From: CADCUY01 sp964242735
GTDB taxonomy: Bacteria > Actinomycetota > Actinomycetes > Actinomycetales > Quadrisphaeraceae
Assembly: GCA_964242735.1 (NCBI GenBank)
Contig: CAXTAK010000002.1
Coordinates: 186,001 to 250,000, forward strand
Direction: 5' to 3'
Length of the DNA: 64,000 nucleotides
Both the position numbers and the translations under genes were made by a program. Shown piece after piece: positions 23,531 to 32,375 of this stretch; the stretch's first letter is position 1; every line of letters starts with the position of its first letter. Under the pieces are notes generated by a model. The model had not been told where the DNA came from, searched no databases, and saw only the letters and a program-made list of their open reading frames with translations.

Positions 23531-24652
23531 TCACGACCACACCGGCTCACCCCGTAGCACCACCGCCCGCGGGTGCGCCAGCACGCCGACGTCCTCGCGC
23601 GGGTCGGCGTCGTAGACCACGAGATCGGCCGGCGCCCCCTCCTCCAGGGCCGGCGCCCCGAGGTAGGCGCGGGCGCCCCACGTCGCGGCGTCCAGCGCCG
23701 CCCGCGGGGTGAGCCCGCAGCCGACCAGCGCGGCGACCTCGGCCGCGACGAGCCCGTGGGGCAGCGCGGTGCCGGCGTCGGTGCCGACGAGCAGGCGCAC
23801 CCCCGCGTCGGCGGCGTCGGCGACCACCCGCTCGCGGGTGGTGTGCAGCGCGATCATGTGCGCGGCGTAGGTCGGGAACCTCTCCCGCCCGCGCGCCGCG
23901 ATCTCGGGGAAGGTCGCGGTGTTGACCAGGGTCGGCGTGACGGCCACCCCCCGGGCGGCGACCTCGGCCAGCGTCCCGGCGTCCAGCCCCGTGCCGTGCT
24001 CGAGGCAGTCCACGCCGGCCTCGAGCAGGTCCGGCAGGGCCGCCTCGCCGAAGACGTGGACGGCGACCCGCGCCCCGGCGGCGTGCGCGGCGTCCACCGC
24101 CTCGCGCAGCGCAGCCAGCGGCCAGCACGGCGCGAGATCGCCGGTGTCGCGGTCGATCCAGTCCCCCACCAGCTTCACCCACCCGTCGCCGGCGGCCGCC
24201 TGCACCGCGGCCGCGGCGGGCAGCTGGTCGGGCTCGACCTCGTCGGCGACGCCGCGCAGGTAGCGGCGGGAGCGGGCGATGTGCCGCCCGGCGCGGATCA
24301 CCCGGGGCAGGTCGATCTCGTCATCCACCCACCGGGTGTCCGCCGGGGAGCCGGCGTCGCGCAGCAGCAGGGCGCCGGCGTCGCGGTCGGTCTCGGCCTG
24401 GGCACGGGTCGTCGCAGCGTCCACGGGCCCGTCCGGGCCGAGACCGACGTGGCAGTGCGCGTCGACCAGACCCGGCAGCACCCACCCGTCGAGCGCGCCG
24501 GACGGCTCCCCAGCGGGGCGCTGGTAGGTGACGGTGCCGCCGACCACCCACAGCTCGTCACGGACGTCGAGCTCACCGGTCGCGGCGTCACGCGCGGCGA
24601 GCACCCTCCCGCGCACGTGCAACACCCCGGACGGCGCCGGCTGCTGGGTCAC
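23531..24652 (-). CDS. Amidohydrolase-superfamily metal-dependent hydrolase
   Basis: 373 aa. The beta-barrel amidohydrolase motifs are in order: VLPGLVDAHCHVGLG near 60-75 (HxH metal ligands), KLVGDW near 162 in place of the carboxylated Lys strand, VAVHVFGE, CLEHGTGL, and LLVGTDAGTALPHG with the terminal Asp. The C-terminal composite domain carries GAPADLVVYDADPRED. The subgroup resembles imidazolonepropionase/prolidase-like enzymes, but the substrate cannot be named. It follows ffh by 25 nt on the same strand and may be co-transcribed with the glnD-ffh unit without a functional link. Confidence 0.85.
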   Translation of the reverse strand: MTQQPAPSGVLHVRGRVLAARDAATGELDVRDELWVVGGTVTYQRPAGEPSGALDGWVLPGLVDAHCHVGLGPDGPVDAATTRAQAETDRDAGALLLRDAGSPADTRWVDDEIDLPRVIRAGRHIARSRRYLRGVADEVEPDQLPAAAAVQAAAGDGWVKLVGDWIDRDTGDLAPCWPLAALREAVDAAHAAGARVAVHVFGEAALPDLLEAGVDCLEHGTGLDAGTLAEVAARGVAVTPTLVNTATFPEIAARGRERFPTYAAHMIALHTTRERVVADAADAGVRLLVGTDAGTALPHGLVAAEVAALVGCGLTPRAALDAATWGARAYLGAPALEEGAPADLVVYDADPREDVGVLAHPRAVVLRGEPVWS

Positions 24653-24677
24653 GGGCGGCGGGCCACGGGTACGTGGC

Positions 24678-26303
24678 TCAGCGCTGGCGGAACTGCTCGA
24701 ACCGGGCCGCGAGGTCGGCGGGCTGCTCGGGGTCGGAGCCCGCGCCGGCGGCCGGGTCGAAGCCCGTCGGCGAGGAGGAGGAACCGAACGCCGAGCCGCT
24801 GGCCGGCGGCGCGGTGAGGGCCCGGGTGACCGCGGCCCGCTCCTCCTGCGCCCGCTTGGCGGGGTTGCCCGACCGGCTCTTCTTCCCCTTCGGCGGCGGC
24901 GCGGTGCGCCCGCGCGACTTCTTGCCCCCGCCCATGCCGGCACCGCCGCCGCCGGGGCCGGTGCTCCCGGGGGCGCCCGGCATGTTCGGCATCGCGTTCC
25001 CGCCGCTGCGCATCGCGCGCATCATCCGCTGGGCGTCGGCGAAGCGGTCGAGCAGGGTGTTGACGTCGGCCGGGGTGCGCCCGGAGCCCCGGGCGATGCG
25101 CGCCCGCCGCGACCCGTTGAGGATCTTGGGGGTGCGCCGCTCCTGGGGGGTCATCGAGCGCACGATCGCCTCGACGCGGTCGATCTCGCGCTCGTCGAAG
25201 CTCTCCAGCTGCTCGCGCATCCCCGCCATGCCCGGGAGCATCCCGAGCATCTTCTTCATCGACCCCATCTTGCGCAGGCCCTGCATCTGCACGAGGAAGT
25301 CCTCGAGCGTGAAGTCCTCGCCCGCCTCGAAGCGGGCCGCGAGGTCGGCGGCCTCGTCGTGGTCGAAGGAGCGCTCGGCCTGCTCGATGAGGCTGAGCAC
25401 GTCGCCCATGTCGAGGATCCGCGACGCCATCCGGTCGGGGTGGAAGACCTCGAAGTCGCCCAGGCCCTCACCGGTGGAGGCGAACAGCACCGGGCGCCCG
25501 GTCACCGACGCCACCGACAGGGCCGCCCCGCCGCGGGCGTCGCCGTCGAGCTTGGTCAGCACCACCCCGGTCAGCTGCACGCCCTCGTCGAAGGCCCGGG
25601 CGACGGCGACGGCGTCCTGGCCGATCATCGCGTCGACGACGAAGAGCACCTCGTCGGGGCTGGTGACCTCCCGGATGTCGGCGGCCTGGGCCATCATCTC
25701 GGCGTCGACGCCGAGGCGCCCGGCGGTGTCGACGACGACGACGTCGTGGTGGCGCTCGCGGGCGAAGGCCATGGCGCGGCGCGCGACGTCGACGGGGTCC
25801 CCGACGCCGTTGCCGGGCTCGGGGGCGTACACGGCGACGCCGGCCCGCTCCCCCACCACCTGCAGCTGGGTGACGGCGTTGGGGCGCTGCAGGTCCGCCG
25901 CCACCAGCAGCGGGGTGTGCCCCTGCTCGAGCAACCACCGGCCCAGCTTGCCCGCGAGGGTGGTCTTGCCCGCGCCCTGCAGGCCGGCGAGCATGATCAC
26001 CGTCGGGGGGGTCTTGGCGAACCTGAGCCTCCGCGTCGCGCCGCCGAGGACCGCGACCAGCTCCTCGTTGACGATCTTGACGACCTGCTGCGCGGGGTTC
26101 AGGGACTCCGAGACCTCGGCCGACAGGGCGCGCTCGCGCACCTGCGCGGTGAAGGCGCGCACCACCGGCAGCGCGACGTCGGCCTCGAGCAGGGCGGTGC
26201 GGATCTCGCGCACGGTCGCGGCGACGTCGGCCTCGGACAGCCGCCCACGGGTCCGCAGGCCCTTGAAGGTGGCGGTGAGCCGGTCGGAGAGGCTGGTGAA
26301 CAT
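24678..26303 (-). CDS. ffh: Signal recognition particle protein Ffh (SRP54)
   Basis: 541 aa GTPase that binds 4.5S RNA and signal sequences for co-translational membrane targeting. The N domain starts MFTSLSDRLTATFKGLRTRG. G motifs are GLQGAGKTTLAGKLG (G1), DTAGRLG (G3) and TKLDGDARGG (G4). The Met-rich M domain runs from about 300 with MGSMKKMLGMLPGM and SRRARIARGSG. A Gly/Pro/Lys-rich tail of about 90 residues follows, longer than in E. coli. Its ATG overlaps the glnD stop by one base (TGATG). The receptor gene ftsY is nearby at 31 kb. Confidence 0.96.
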   Translation of the reverse strand: MFTSLSDRLTATFKGLRTRGRLSEADVAATVREIRTALLEADVALPVVRAFTAQVRERALSAEVSESLNPAQQVVKIVNEELVAVLGGATRRLRFAKTPPTVIMLAGLQGAGKTTLAGKLGRWLLEQGHTPLLVAADLQRPNAVTQLQVVGERAGVAVYAPEPGNGVGDPVDVARRAMAFARERHHDVVVVDTAGRLGVDAEMMAQAADIREVTSPDEVLFVVDAMIGQDAVAVARAFDEGVQLTGVVLTKLDGDARGGAALSVASVTGRPVLFASTGEGLGDFEVFHPDRMASRILDMGDVLSLIEQAERSFDHDEAADLAARFEAGEDFTLEDFLVQMQGLRKMGSMKKMLGMLPGMAGMREQLESFDEREIDRVEAIVRSMTPQERRTPKILNGSRRARIARGSGRTPADVNTLLDRFADAQRMMRAMRSGGNAMPNMPGAPGSTGPGGGGAGMGGGKKSRGRTAPPPKGKKSRSGNPAKRAQEERAAVTRALTAPPASGSAFGSSSSPTGFDPAAGAGSDPEQPADLAARFEQFRQR

Positions 26304-28792
26304 CACCGCAGAGCGTACTGCCCGGTGCGCCCCCCGGCCCCGTCGTCGACGCCCGCCGCCCCGGCCAGCGCCATGACCGCCCGGGCCGCGAGGGGGGGCT
26401 CGAGGGGGCCGGCGTCGGGCCCGCGCAGGTACAGCACGTCCACCGCCTGCCCGCCGTAGGTGGCCACGTGCGCGGATCCGACCTCGATGCCCAGCTCGAC
26501 CAGGGCCCGTCCCAGGGCGTGCAGCAGCCCGGGGCGGTCCAGGGCGCGCACCTCCACCACGGTGGCGTCCACCGAGGCCCCCGGCAGCAGCAGCACCCGC
26601 GGCGGTGAGGTGCGCTGCTGCGCGGCGGCCGCGCGGTCCGGGCGCCACGAGGCGTCGCGGCGGCGCATCGGGTCGAGCACCGCGGCGTCCCCGGCCTGCA
26701 AGCGGCGCAGACCGGTGAGCAGCACCCCCACCTCGGGCACCCCGGCCGGCGCGTCGACCCACCACCGGTCCACCGCCGTGCCACGCGCCGCCGGTGGGTG
26801 GGCGCCCCCGGCGGGGCCGGTGGTGCGCACCAGCGCGGAGCGCACGCTGAGCCGGTGGCTGGCGAGCAGCCCGGCGAGGTCGGCGAAGAGCCCGGGCCGG
26901 TCGGGCGCCACGACGGTGACCGCGTGCAGCCCGTCGACGCGCTCCACGCGCACCCGAGCCTGGCCGTCGGCGGCCGTCGCGGCCACGTCGGCCTCCTCAC
27001 CGGCGTCCAGCGGCAGCGGGCCCGGCGCCGCCTCGCCGCGGAGCACCGTGCGGGCGCGCGCGGTGAGGGCGTCGACGAGGCGCGCGCGCCACGGCGTCCA
27101 CGCGGCGGGCCCCGCGGCGCGCGCGTCGGCCTCGGTGAGGGCCCGCAGCAGCTCCAGCACCTCCTCACGACCGTCCACCGCGGCCACCACCGCCGCGACG
27201 GTGCCGGGGTCGTCGGGGTCGCGGCGGGTGGCGAGGTCGACCAGCGTCAGGTGCTCGCGGACCAGGCGGGCGACCAGCGCGGTGTCGTCGTCGCCCAGCC
27301 CCACCCGCGCCGCGATCACCGCCGCGAGCGGGGCACCGGTCGCGGCGTGGTCGCGGGAGCCCTCGACCTTGCCGATGTCGTGGAGCAGCGCGGCGAGCAG
27401 CAGGACGTCGGGGCGCCCCACGGAGGACAGCAGGGGCGCGCACTCCACCGCCGTCTCCACGAGGTGGCGGTCGACGGTGAACCGGTGCACCACGGTGCGC
27501 TGCGGCCGGTTCCGCACCGCCGCCCACTCCGGGAACCACGTGGTCACCAGCCCCACCTGGTCGAAGGCCTCCCACACCGGCACCTGCGCGGGCCCCGAGC
27601 CCAGCAGGTCCAGCAGCGCGTCGCGGGCCCGCTGGGGCCACACCGGCGGCAGGGCGGCACCGGGCGCGGCGGCGTGCTCGGCGAGGTGCGCGGCGGTCAC
27701 GGGGGAGACGGGGATGCCGTGGCGGGCGGCGGTGGCGCCGGCGCGCAGGGACAGCGTCGCGTCGCCCATCGGTGCGGCGTGCCCGCCGAGCCACAGCTCC
27801 CCCTCGTGCTCGACGAGGTCCGGGCCGAGCGGGCGCAGCACGGGCCGCCGCCGCCGCAGCCCCCGCCGAGAGGTCAGCGCGCCCCGCGCCCGCCGCGCCG
27901 TGCGGTCCACGGCGTGGGTGACGGCCCGGGCGGCCCCGGAGACCCCGGCCAGCAGCACGTCGGCATCGGCTGCGCCCAGCGCGGCGGCGACGGCGTCCTG
28001 GTCCTCCAGCACGAGGCGGTCACCGGGTCGACCGGTGACCGCCTGCAGGGCGTCGCGGACGTCGAGCAGGTGCGAGGCGGCGGCCTCGACGGGGCCGTGG
28101 GGCACGTCGGCGACCCAGCTGGCCACCAGCGCACCGAGCAGGACGACGTCGCGCGACCCCCCGCGGCACTCCTTGAGGTCGCCCTCGAGCAGGTACGCGA
28201 GGTCGCCCCGGGCGCGCCAGCGCTCCGCGGCCTCGTCCATCATCCGCGGCAGGCGGGTGCGGGCGTCGCGGCGCCAGTCCGCGCGCAGCACCTCGCGGGC
28301 CTGCAGCACCACGGAGGCGTCGCCGGCGACCGGGCGCAGGTCGAGCATCCCGATCGCCGCCGAGGAGTCGGCGCGGGCGACCTCGCGGCACTGCGCGAGG
28401 GAGCGCACCGCGTGGTCCAGGCGCATCCCGGAGTCCCACACCGGGTACCACAGGCGGTCCGCGAGGTCCGCCACCCACGGGTCGGGGTGGGTGCGCCCGT
28501 CGTGGAGCAGCACCAGGTCCAGGTCGCTGGCGGGCCCGGCGGTGCGTCGCGCGTGGCTGCCGACGGCGGCCAGCGCCACACCGGGGGGTGCGGGGGCCCC
28601 CGGCGGCGCAGCGCCGTCCGCGGCGTCCGCACCGCCGGTGGCCTCCGCCCACACACCGCCCAGCCAGTCGTCGAGCAGCCCCGCGAGGTGCTCGCGCCGC
28701 GCCGGGCCCCGCGCGGGGTCGTCCAGTCCCGAGCGGACGGCGAGGGCGAGGCGCTCGCGGCGCAGGTCGCGCCCGCCCTCGGTCGCCCTCAG
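26303..28792 (-). CDS. glnD: PII uridylyltransferase/uridylyl-removing enzyme GlnD (CTG start proposed)
   Basis: 829 aa bifunctional sensor that modifies PII according to glutamine. An N-terminal nucleotidyltransferase domain has GSHARRTAGPASDLDLVLL (Gly-Ser and the DxD metal pair), a central HD domain has LLAALLHDIGKVEGSRDHA, and two C-terminal ACT domains begin near ADGQARVRVERV and VEVRALDRPGLLHALG. In-frame CTG at 28792 overlaps the glnK stop as CTGA. No ATG, GTG or TTG lies nearby that preserves the N-terminus, apart from a GTG about 65 nt inside glnK that would add an implausible Arg-rich leader. In actinobacteria the homologous enzyme adenylylates GlnK; which nucleotide is used here is unknown. 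Confidence 0.91.
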   Translation of the reverse strand: MRATEGGRDLRRERLALAVRSGLDDPARGPARREHLAGLLDDWLGGVWAEATGGADAADGAAPPGAPAPPGVALAAVGSHARRTAGPASDLDLVLLHDGRTHPDPWVADLADRLWYPVWDSGMRLDHAVRSLAQCREVARADSSAAIGMLDLRPVAGDASVVLQAREVLRADWRRDARTRLPRMMDEAAERWRARGDLAYLLEGDLKECRGGSRDVVLLGALVASWVADVPHGPVEAAASHLLDVRDALQAVTGRPGDRLVLEDQDAVAAALGAADADVLLAGVSGAARAVTHAVDRTARRARGALTSRRGLRRRRPVLRPLGPDLVEHEGELWLGGHAAPMGDATLSLRAGATAARHGIPVSPVTAAHLAEHAAAPGAALPPVWPQRARDALLDLLGSGPAQVPVWEAFDQVGLVTTWFPEWAAVRNRPQRTVVHRFTVDRHLVETAVECAPLLSSVGRPDVLLLAALLHDIGKVEGSRDHAATGAPLAAVIAARVGLGDDDTALVARLVREHLTLVDLATRRDPDDPGTVAAVVAAVDGREEVLELLRALTEADARAAGPAAWTPWRARLVDALTARARTVLRGEAAPGPLPLDAGEEADVAATAADGQARVRVERVDGLHAVTVVAPDRPGLFADLAGLLASHRLSVRSALVRTTGPAGGAHPPAARGTAVDRWWVDAPAGVPEVGVLLTGLRRLQAGDAAVLDPMRRRDASWRPDRAAAAQQRTSPPRVLLLPGASVDATVVEVRALDRPGLLHALGRALVELGIEVGSAHVATYGGQAVDVLYLRGPDAGPLEPPLAARAVMALAGAAGVDDGAGGRTGQYALR

Positions 28793-29127
28793 AGCGCGTC
28801 GGCGCCGTGCTCGGCGGTGCGGACCCTCACCACGTCGTCGACCGTGGTGGTCCACACCTTGCCGTCCCCGATGCGCCCGGTGGCGGCGGCCTTGACGACC
28901 ACGTCGACCACGGCGGTGGCGTCGAGGTCGTCGACGAGGATGTCGATGCGCACCTTGGGCACCAGGTCGACCTGGTACTCCGCGCCGCGGTAGACCTCCG
29001 TGTGGCCGCGCTGGCGACCGTAGCCGGAGGCCTCGGACACGGTCATCCCCTGGACCCCGAAGGCCTCCAGGGCGGCCTTGACGTCGTCGAGCTTGTGCGG
29101 CTTGACGACCGCGGTGACGAGCTTCAC
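28789..29127 (-). CDS. glnK: Nitrogen regulatory protein PII (GlnK)
   Basis: 112 aa trimeric signal protein of nitrogen status. The T-loop GYGRQRGHTEVYRGAEYQ places the modifiable Tyr at position 51, as in GlnB/GlnK. The B-loop TGRIGDGKVW is intact. GTG at 29127 has AGGAGG 7 nt upstream and overlaps the amtB stop by 4 nt (GTGA). amtB-glnK-glnD is the standard actinobacterial ammonium operon, where GlnK blocks AmtB when nitrogen is plentiful. Confidence 0.96.
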   Translation of the reverse strand: MKLVTAVVKPHKLDDVKAALEAFGVQGMTVSEASGYGRQRGHTEVYRGAEYQVDLVPKVRIDILVDDLDATAVVDVVVKAAATGRIGDGKVWTTTVDDVVRVRTAEHGADAL

Positions 29128-30497
29128 GACCGGACCTCCTCGTGGTGGCGGGCGTCGGAGGTGGACCCGCCCGTGGCGGTGGTGCCGACGGCGGGGCGGA
29201 AGCCCGCGCCGCCCGCGCCGAGGGTGGCGAAGTCGTAGCCCGCCTCGGCGTGCTCGGACTGGTCGATGCCGGCGACCTCGTCCTCCTCGTCGACCCGGAA
29301 GCCGATGGTCCTGGCGATGACCAGGGCGAGGATGTAGCTGACGACGAGGGAGTAGGCCAGGACGACGAGCGCGCCGAGGGTCTGGCGGCCCAGCTGGTCG
29401 AGGCCCCCGCCGTAGAAGAGGCCGTTGACGCCCGCCGTGGCGCTGTCGCTGGCGAGGAAGCCGACGGCGATGGTGCCGATGAGCCCACCGACGAGGTGGA
29501 CGCCGACGACGTCGAGGGCGTCGTCGTAGCCGAAGCGGTACTTCAGGCCCACCGCGAAGGCGCAGGCCGCGCCGGCGACGGCGCCGAGCACCAGGGCACC
29601 GACCGGGGTGACGGCGCTGCACGCCGGGGTGATGGCCACGAGCCCGGCGATGGCGCCCGAGGCGCCGCCGAGGGAGGTGGCGTGGCCGTCGCGGTAGCGC
29701 TCGATGACCAGCCAGCCGAGGATCGCGGCGCAGGTGGCGACGAGGGTGTTGACGGCCACCTCGGCGGCCTGGCCGTTCGCGGCGAGCGCCGAGCCGGCGT
29801 TGAAGCCGAACCACCCGAACCACAGCAGGCCGGCGCCGAGCATCACCACGGGCAGGTTGTGCGGGCGCATCGGCTCGCGGCCGAACCCCTTGCGCCGACC
29901 CAGCACCAGGACGAGGGCCAGCGCGGCGGCGCCGGCGTTGATGTGCACCGCGGTGCCGCCGGCGAAGTCGATGGCCAGGAGGGTGTTGGCGATCCAGCCG
30001 CCGACCTCGGACTCGGCCCCGTCGAAGGCGAACACCCAGTGGGCGACGGGGAAGTAGACGATCGTGGCCCACACACCGGCGAAGAGCATCCACGCGGAGA
30101 ACTTCGCCCGGTCGGCGATGGCACCGGAGATCAGGGCGACGGTGAGGATGGCGAAGGTGGCCTGGAAGGCCACGAAGGCCATGGACGGCACGGTGAAGAC
30201 GAGCTCGGTCGCGGCGAATCCGCCCTCCAGGCCCTCGGTGCCCATGAGCTGGCCGAGGCCCGCGAACTCGAAGGGGTCGCCGAGCAGGCCGCCCCCCACG
30301 TCGTTCCCGAACGCCGCCGAGTAGCCGTAGAGCACCCACAGGACGCCCACGAGGGCGGCGGCGCCGAAGCTCATCATGATCATGTTGAGGACGCTCTTCG
30401 CGCGGACCATGCCGCCGTAGAAGAGCGCCACTCCGGGGGTCATCAGCAGCACCAGGGCGGTGCTGGCGAGGACCCAGGCGGTGTCGCCGGTGTCCAT
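29124..30497 (-). CDS. amtB: Ammonium transporter AmtB
   Basis: 457 aa with about 11 membrane spans. Typical sequences are TPGVALFYGGMVRAKSVLN near the N-terminus, the FATFAIL-like helix with DRAKF, VHINAGAAALA and GWFGFNAGSAL, plus the second pore His in VGVHLVGGLIGT. The C-terminal cytoplasmic tail (about residues 400-457) is acidic then Gly/Thr-rich and would contact GlnK. ATG at 30497. It heads the amtB-glnK-glnD-ffh run. A candidate nitrogen-control site lies about 140 nt upstream. Confidence 0.96.
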   Translation of the reverse strand: MDTGDTAWVLASTALVLLMTPGVALFYGGMVRAKSVLNMIMMSFGAAALVGVLWVLYGYSAAFGNDVGGGLLGDPFEFAGLGQLMGTEGLEGGFAATELVFTVPSMAFVAFQATFAILTVALISGAIADRAKFSAWMLFAGVWATIVYFPVAHWVFAFDGAESEVGGWIANTLLAIDFAGGTAVHINAGAAALALVLVLGRRKGFGREPMRPHNLPVVMLGAGLLWFGWFGFNAGSALAANGQAAEVAVNTLVATCAAILGWLVIERYRDGHATSLGGASGAIAGLVAITPACSAVTPVGALVLGAVAGAACAFAVGLKYRFGYDDALDVVGVHLVGGLIGTIAVGFLASDSATAGVNGLFYGGGLDQLGRQTLGALVVLAYSLVVSYILALVIARTIGFRVDEEDEVAGIDQSEHAEAGYDFATLGAGGAGFRPAVGTTATGGSTSDARHHEEVRS

Positions 30498-30634
30498 GCG
30501 GGCTCCTCGGAAGGTCGGGGCCCTGCGGCCCGGACGTGCCGCCGGCAGCGCTCGCGGGCGACCGGCGGGCGGCGCCGGTCGGCGCCGCCGGGGCTGACCA
30601 TCGCGGCGGGGTGTTGCGCTCGCGGGGCGCCGGT

Positions 30635-30652
30635 GTTACCGCCGGGTGTCAC
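30635..30652 (-). promoter_or_regulatory. Weak candidate nitrogen-regulator (GlnR-like) site upstream of amtB
   Basis: On the minus strand GTGAC (30652-30648) is followed 8 nt later by GTAAC (30639-30635). GlnR sites in actinobacteria pair GTnAC with a GnAAC-type half at 6-nt spacing, so the match is imperfect. The rest of 30498-30714 is GC-rich without other recognisable elements. Confidence 0.25.
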
Positions 30653-30714
30653 TGGCGCGCCCACCGTGAACAGTGCGTGTCGAGCAGGACGAACACCCGG
30701 AAGGGCCCACGGCG

Positions 30715-31962
30715 TCAGCCCAGCAGGGCGTCGACGAAGGCACCGGGATCGAAGGGCGCGAGGTCGTCGAGCCCCTCCCCGAGTCCCACGAGCTTGACGG
30801 GCACGCCGAGCTGGCGCTGCACCGCGACGACGATGCCGCCCTTCGCGGTGCCGTCGAGCTTGGTCAGCACGATGCCGGTCACCGAGACCACCTCGGAGAA
30901 GACCTGCGCCTGGCGCAGCCCGTTCTGCCCCGTGGTGGCGTCGAGGACCAGCAGCACCTCGTCGACGCCGCGGGCACCGCCGCCGGTGCCGCCACCGGGG
31001 ACGTCCGCGTTCATCGCCCGCTCCACCACGCGCTTGAGCTTGCCGAGCTCGTCCATCAGACCGGTCTTGGTCTGCAGGCGCCCGGCGGTGTCGATGATGA
31101 GGACGTCGGCCTCCAGCTCGGTGGCGGCGCGCACCCCCTCGAAGGCCACCGACGCCGGGTCCGCGCCGTCGCGGTCGGAGCGGATCGTCGGTACCCCCAC
31201 CCTGTCGCCCCAGGTGCTGAGCTGGTCGGCGGCCGCGGCGCGGTAGGTGTCGGCGGCGGCGAGGACCACGTCCTTGTCCTCGGCGACGAGCAGGCGCGCC
31301 AGCTTGCCCGCGGTGGTGGTCTTACCGGTGCCGTTGACACCGACGACGAGGACCACGGCGGGGCGCACGCCGCCGTCGTCACCGGCGTGCGCGCTGGTGC
31401 CCAGCGACCGGTCCATCGAGGGGTCGAGGGCCTCCACGAGCTGCTCGCGCAGCACCGTGCGCACGGCGGCGGGGTCGCGGGTGCCCAGGACGGCGATGCG
31501 CCGGCGCAGAGCGGTGACGATCTCGGTGGTCGGGCCGACGCCGAGGTCGGCCATGAGCAGGGAGTCCTCGACCTCCTCCCACGTCTCCTCGTCGATGGTG
31601 TCGCGGGTGAGGATGCTGAGCAGCCCCCGGCCGAGGGGGCTGTCGGAGCGGGACAGGCGCTCGCGCAGGCGCACCAGCCGCCCCGCCGCGGTCGCTGGGC
31701 GCTCGCGCTGCGGCGGGGGTTCGAGCAGGTCGAGGCCACCACCGCCGGCCGGGCCACCGACGTCCTCGATGGTGCGGGTGCGGCTGTCGCGGGGGGTCTC
31801 CGCGTCGTCCCCGACGCCCGGCAGGTGCTCCCGCGAGCGCGCCGGCGGCGCGAGGGTGCGGGTGCGCGGACGGCGACCCCGGCGCACGAGGCTGGCGCTC
31901 GCGGCGACCGCGGCGATGCCGAGGACCGTCGCCACACCGATGATCAGCTCCACGTACTCCAC
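30715..31962 (-). CDS. ftsY: Signal recognition particle receptor FtsY
   Basis: 415 aa. It opens with a single membrane-spanning helix (ELIIGVATVLGIAAVAA), then a charged linker and the NG domains: the N domain near TWEEVEDSLLMADLGVGPT, G1 GVNGTGKTTTAGKLA, G3 DTAGRLQTK, G4 TKLDGTAKGG. A membrane-anchored N-terminus is usual for actinobacterial FtsY. GTG at 31962 is chosen because it directly precedes the helix; more upstream codons are not conserved. It docks Ffh-ribosome complexes to the translocon. It is monocistronic in this window, 217 nt upstream of amtB. Confidence 0.95.
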   Translation of the reverse strand: MEYVELIIGVATVLGIAAVAASASLVRRGRRPRTRTLAPPARSREHLPGVGDDAETPRDSRTRTIEDVGGPAGGGGLDLLEPPPQRERPATAAGRLVRLRERLSRSDSPLGRGLLSILTRDTIDEETWEEVEDSLLMADLGVGPTTEIVTALRRRIAVLGTRDPAAVRTVLREQLVEALDPSMDRSLGTSAHAGDDGGVRPAVVLVVGVNGTGKTTTAGKLARLLVAEDKDVVLAAADTYRAAAADQLSTWGDRVGVPTIRSDRDGADPASVAFEGVRAATELEADVLIIDTAGRLQTKTGLMDELGKLKRVVERAMNADVPGGGTGGGARGVDEVLLVLDATTGQNGLRQAQVFSEVVSVTGIVLTKLDGTAKGGIVVAVQRQLGVPVKLVGLGEGLDDLAPFDPGAFVDALLG

Positions 31963-32069
31963 GGGCCGATCCTCGCAGAAGCGGGCACGCGGCCGGTCGC
32001 TCTCGAGCGGGGACGCCGGTCCGCGCGGTGGCCGGGCGCCGCCCACCTGTGGTGCAGCGACTCCGCTCC

Positions 32070-32342
32070 ATGGTGCGCACGACGACCATCCCGGCGCAGG
32101 AGCTGCGCGACGACATCAGCGAGGTCCTGCGACGCGTCGAGGCCGGCGAGCCGGGAGCCGGGGTCCTCGTCGCGGGCGACACCGCCCGGGCCGCCCTGCG
32201 CTCGAGCGTGCGCGAGGCGGGACGCCGCACGCCGGTCGACGACTCGTGGATCACCGCGACAGCGCTGGCGCTCGACGTGGCCGTGGCGACGCAGGACGGC
32301 GACTTCGACGCCGTGCCGGGCCTGCGCGTCATCCGCCTGTGA
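32070..32342 (+). pseudogene. In-frame hybrid of a Phd-type antitoxin N-terminus and a PIN-toxin C-terminus
   Basis: 90 aa. Residues 1-27 (VRTTTIPAQELRDDISEVL then RRVEAGE) are a prevent-host-death antitoxin N-terminus. Residues 55-90 (VDDSWITATALALDVAVATQ then DGDFDAVPGLRVIRL) are the last third of a VapC-type PIN domain. The antitoxin C-terminus and the PIN N-terminal Asp/Glu residues are absent, so it should have no nuclease activity. The likely origin is a deletion that joined the two genes of one toxin-antitoxin pair in frame. It is isolated between divergent ftsY and a DinB-like gene. Whether it is expressed is unknown. Confidence 0.65.
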
Positions 32343-32375
32343 CGCGGCAGCCCCAGCCGGGTTCCCGGGAGCAGG

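Noticed and set aside
26303..29488. 1061-aa GlnD
   Set aside because: The first 230 residues are antisense or out-of-frame glnK and amtB sequence; the protein should start at the glnK overlap.
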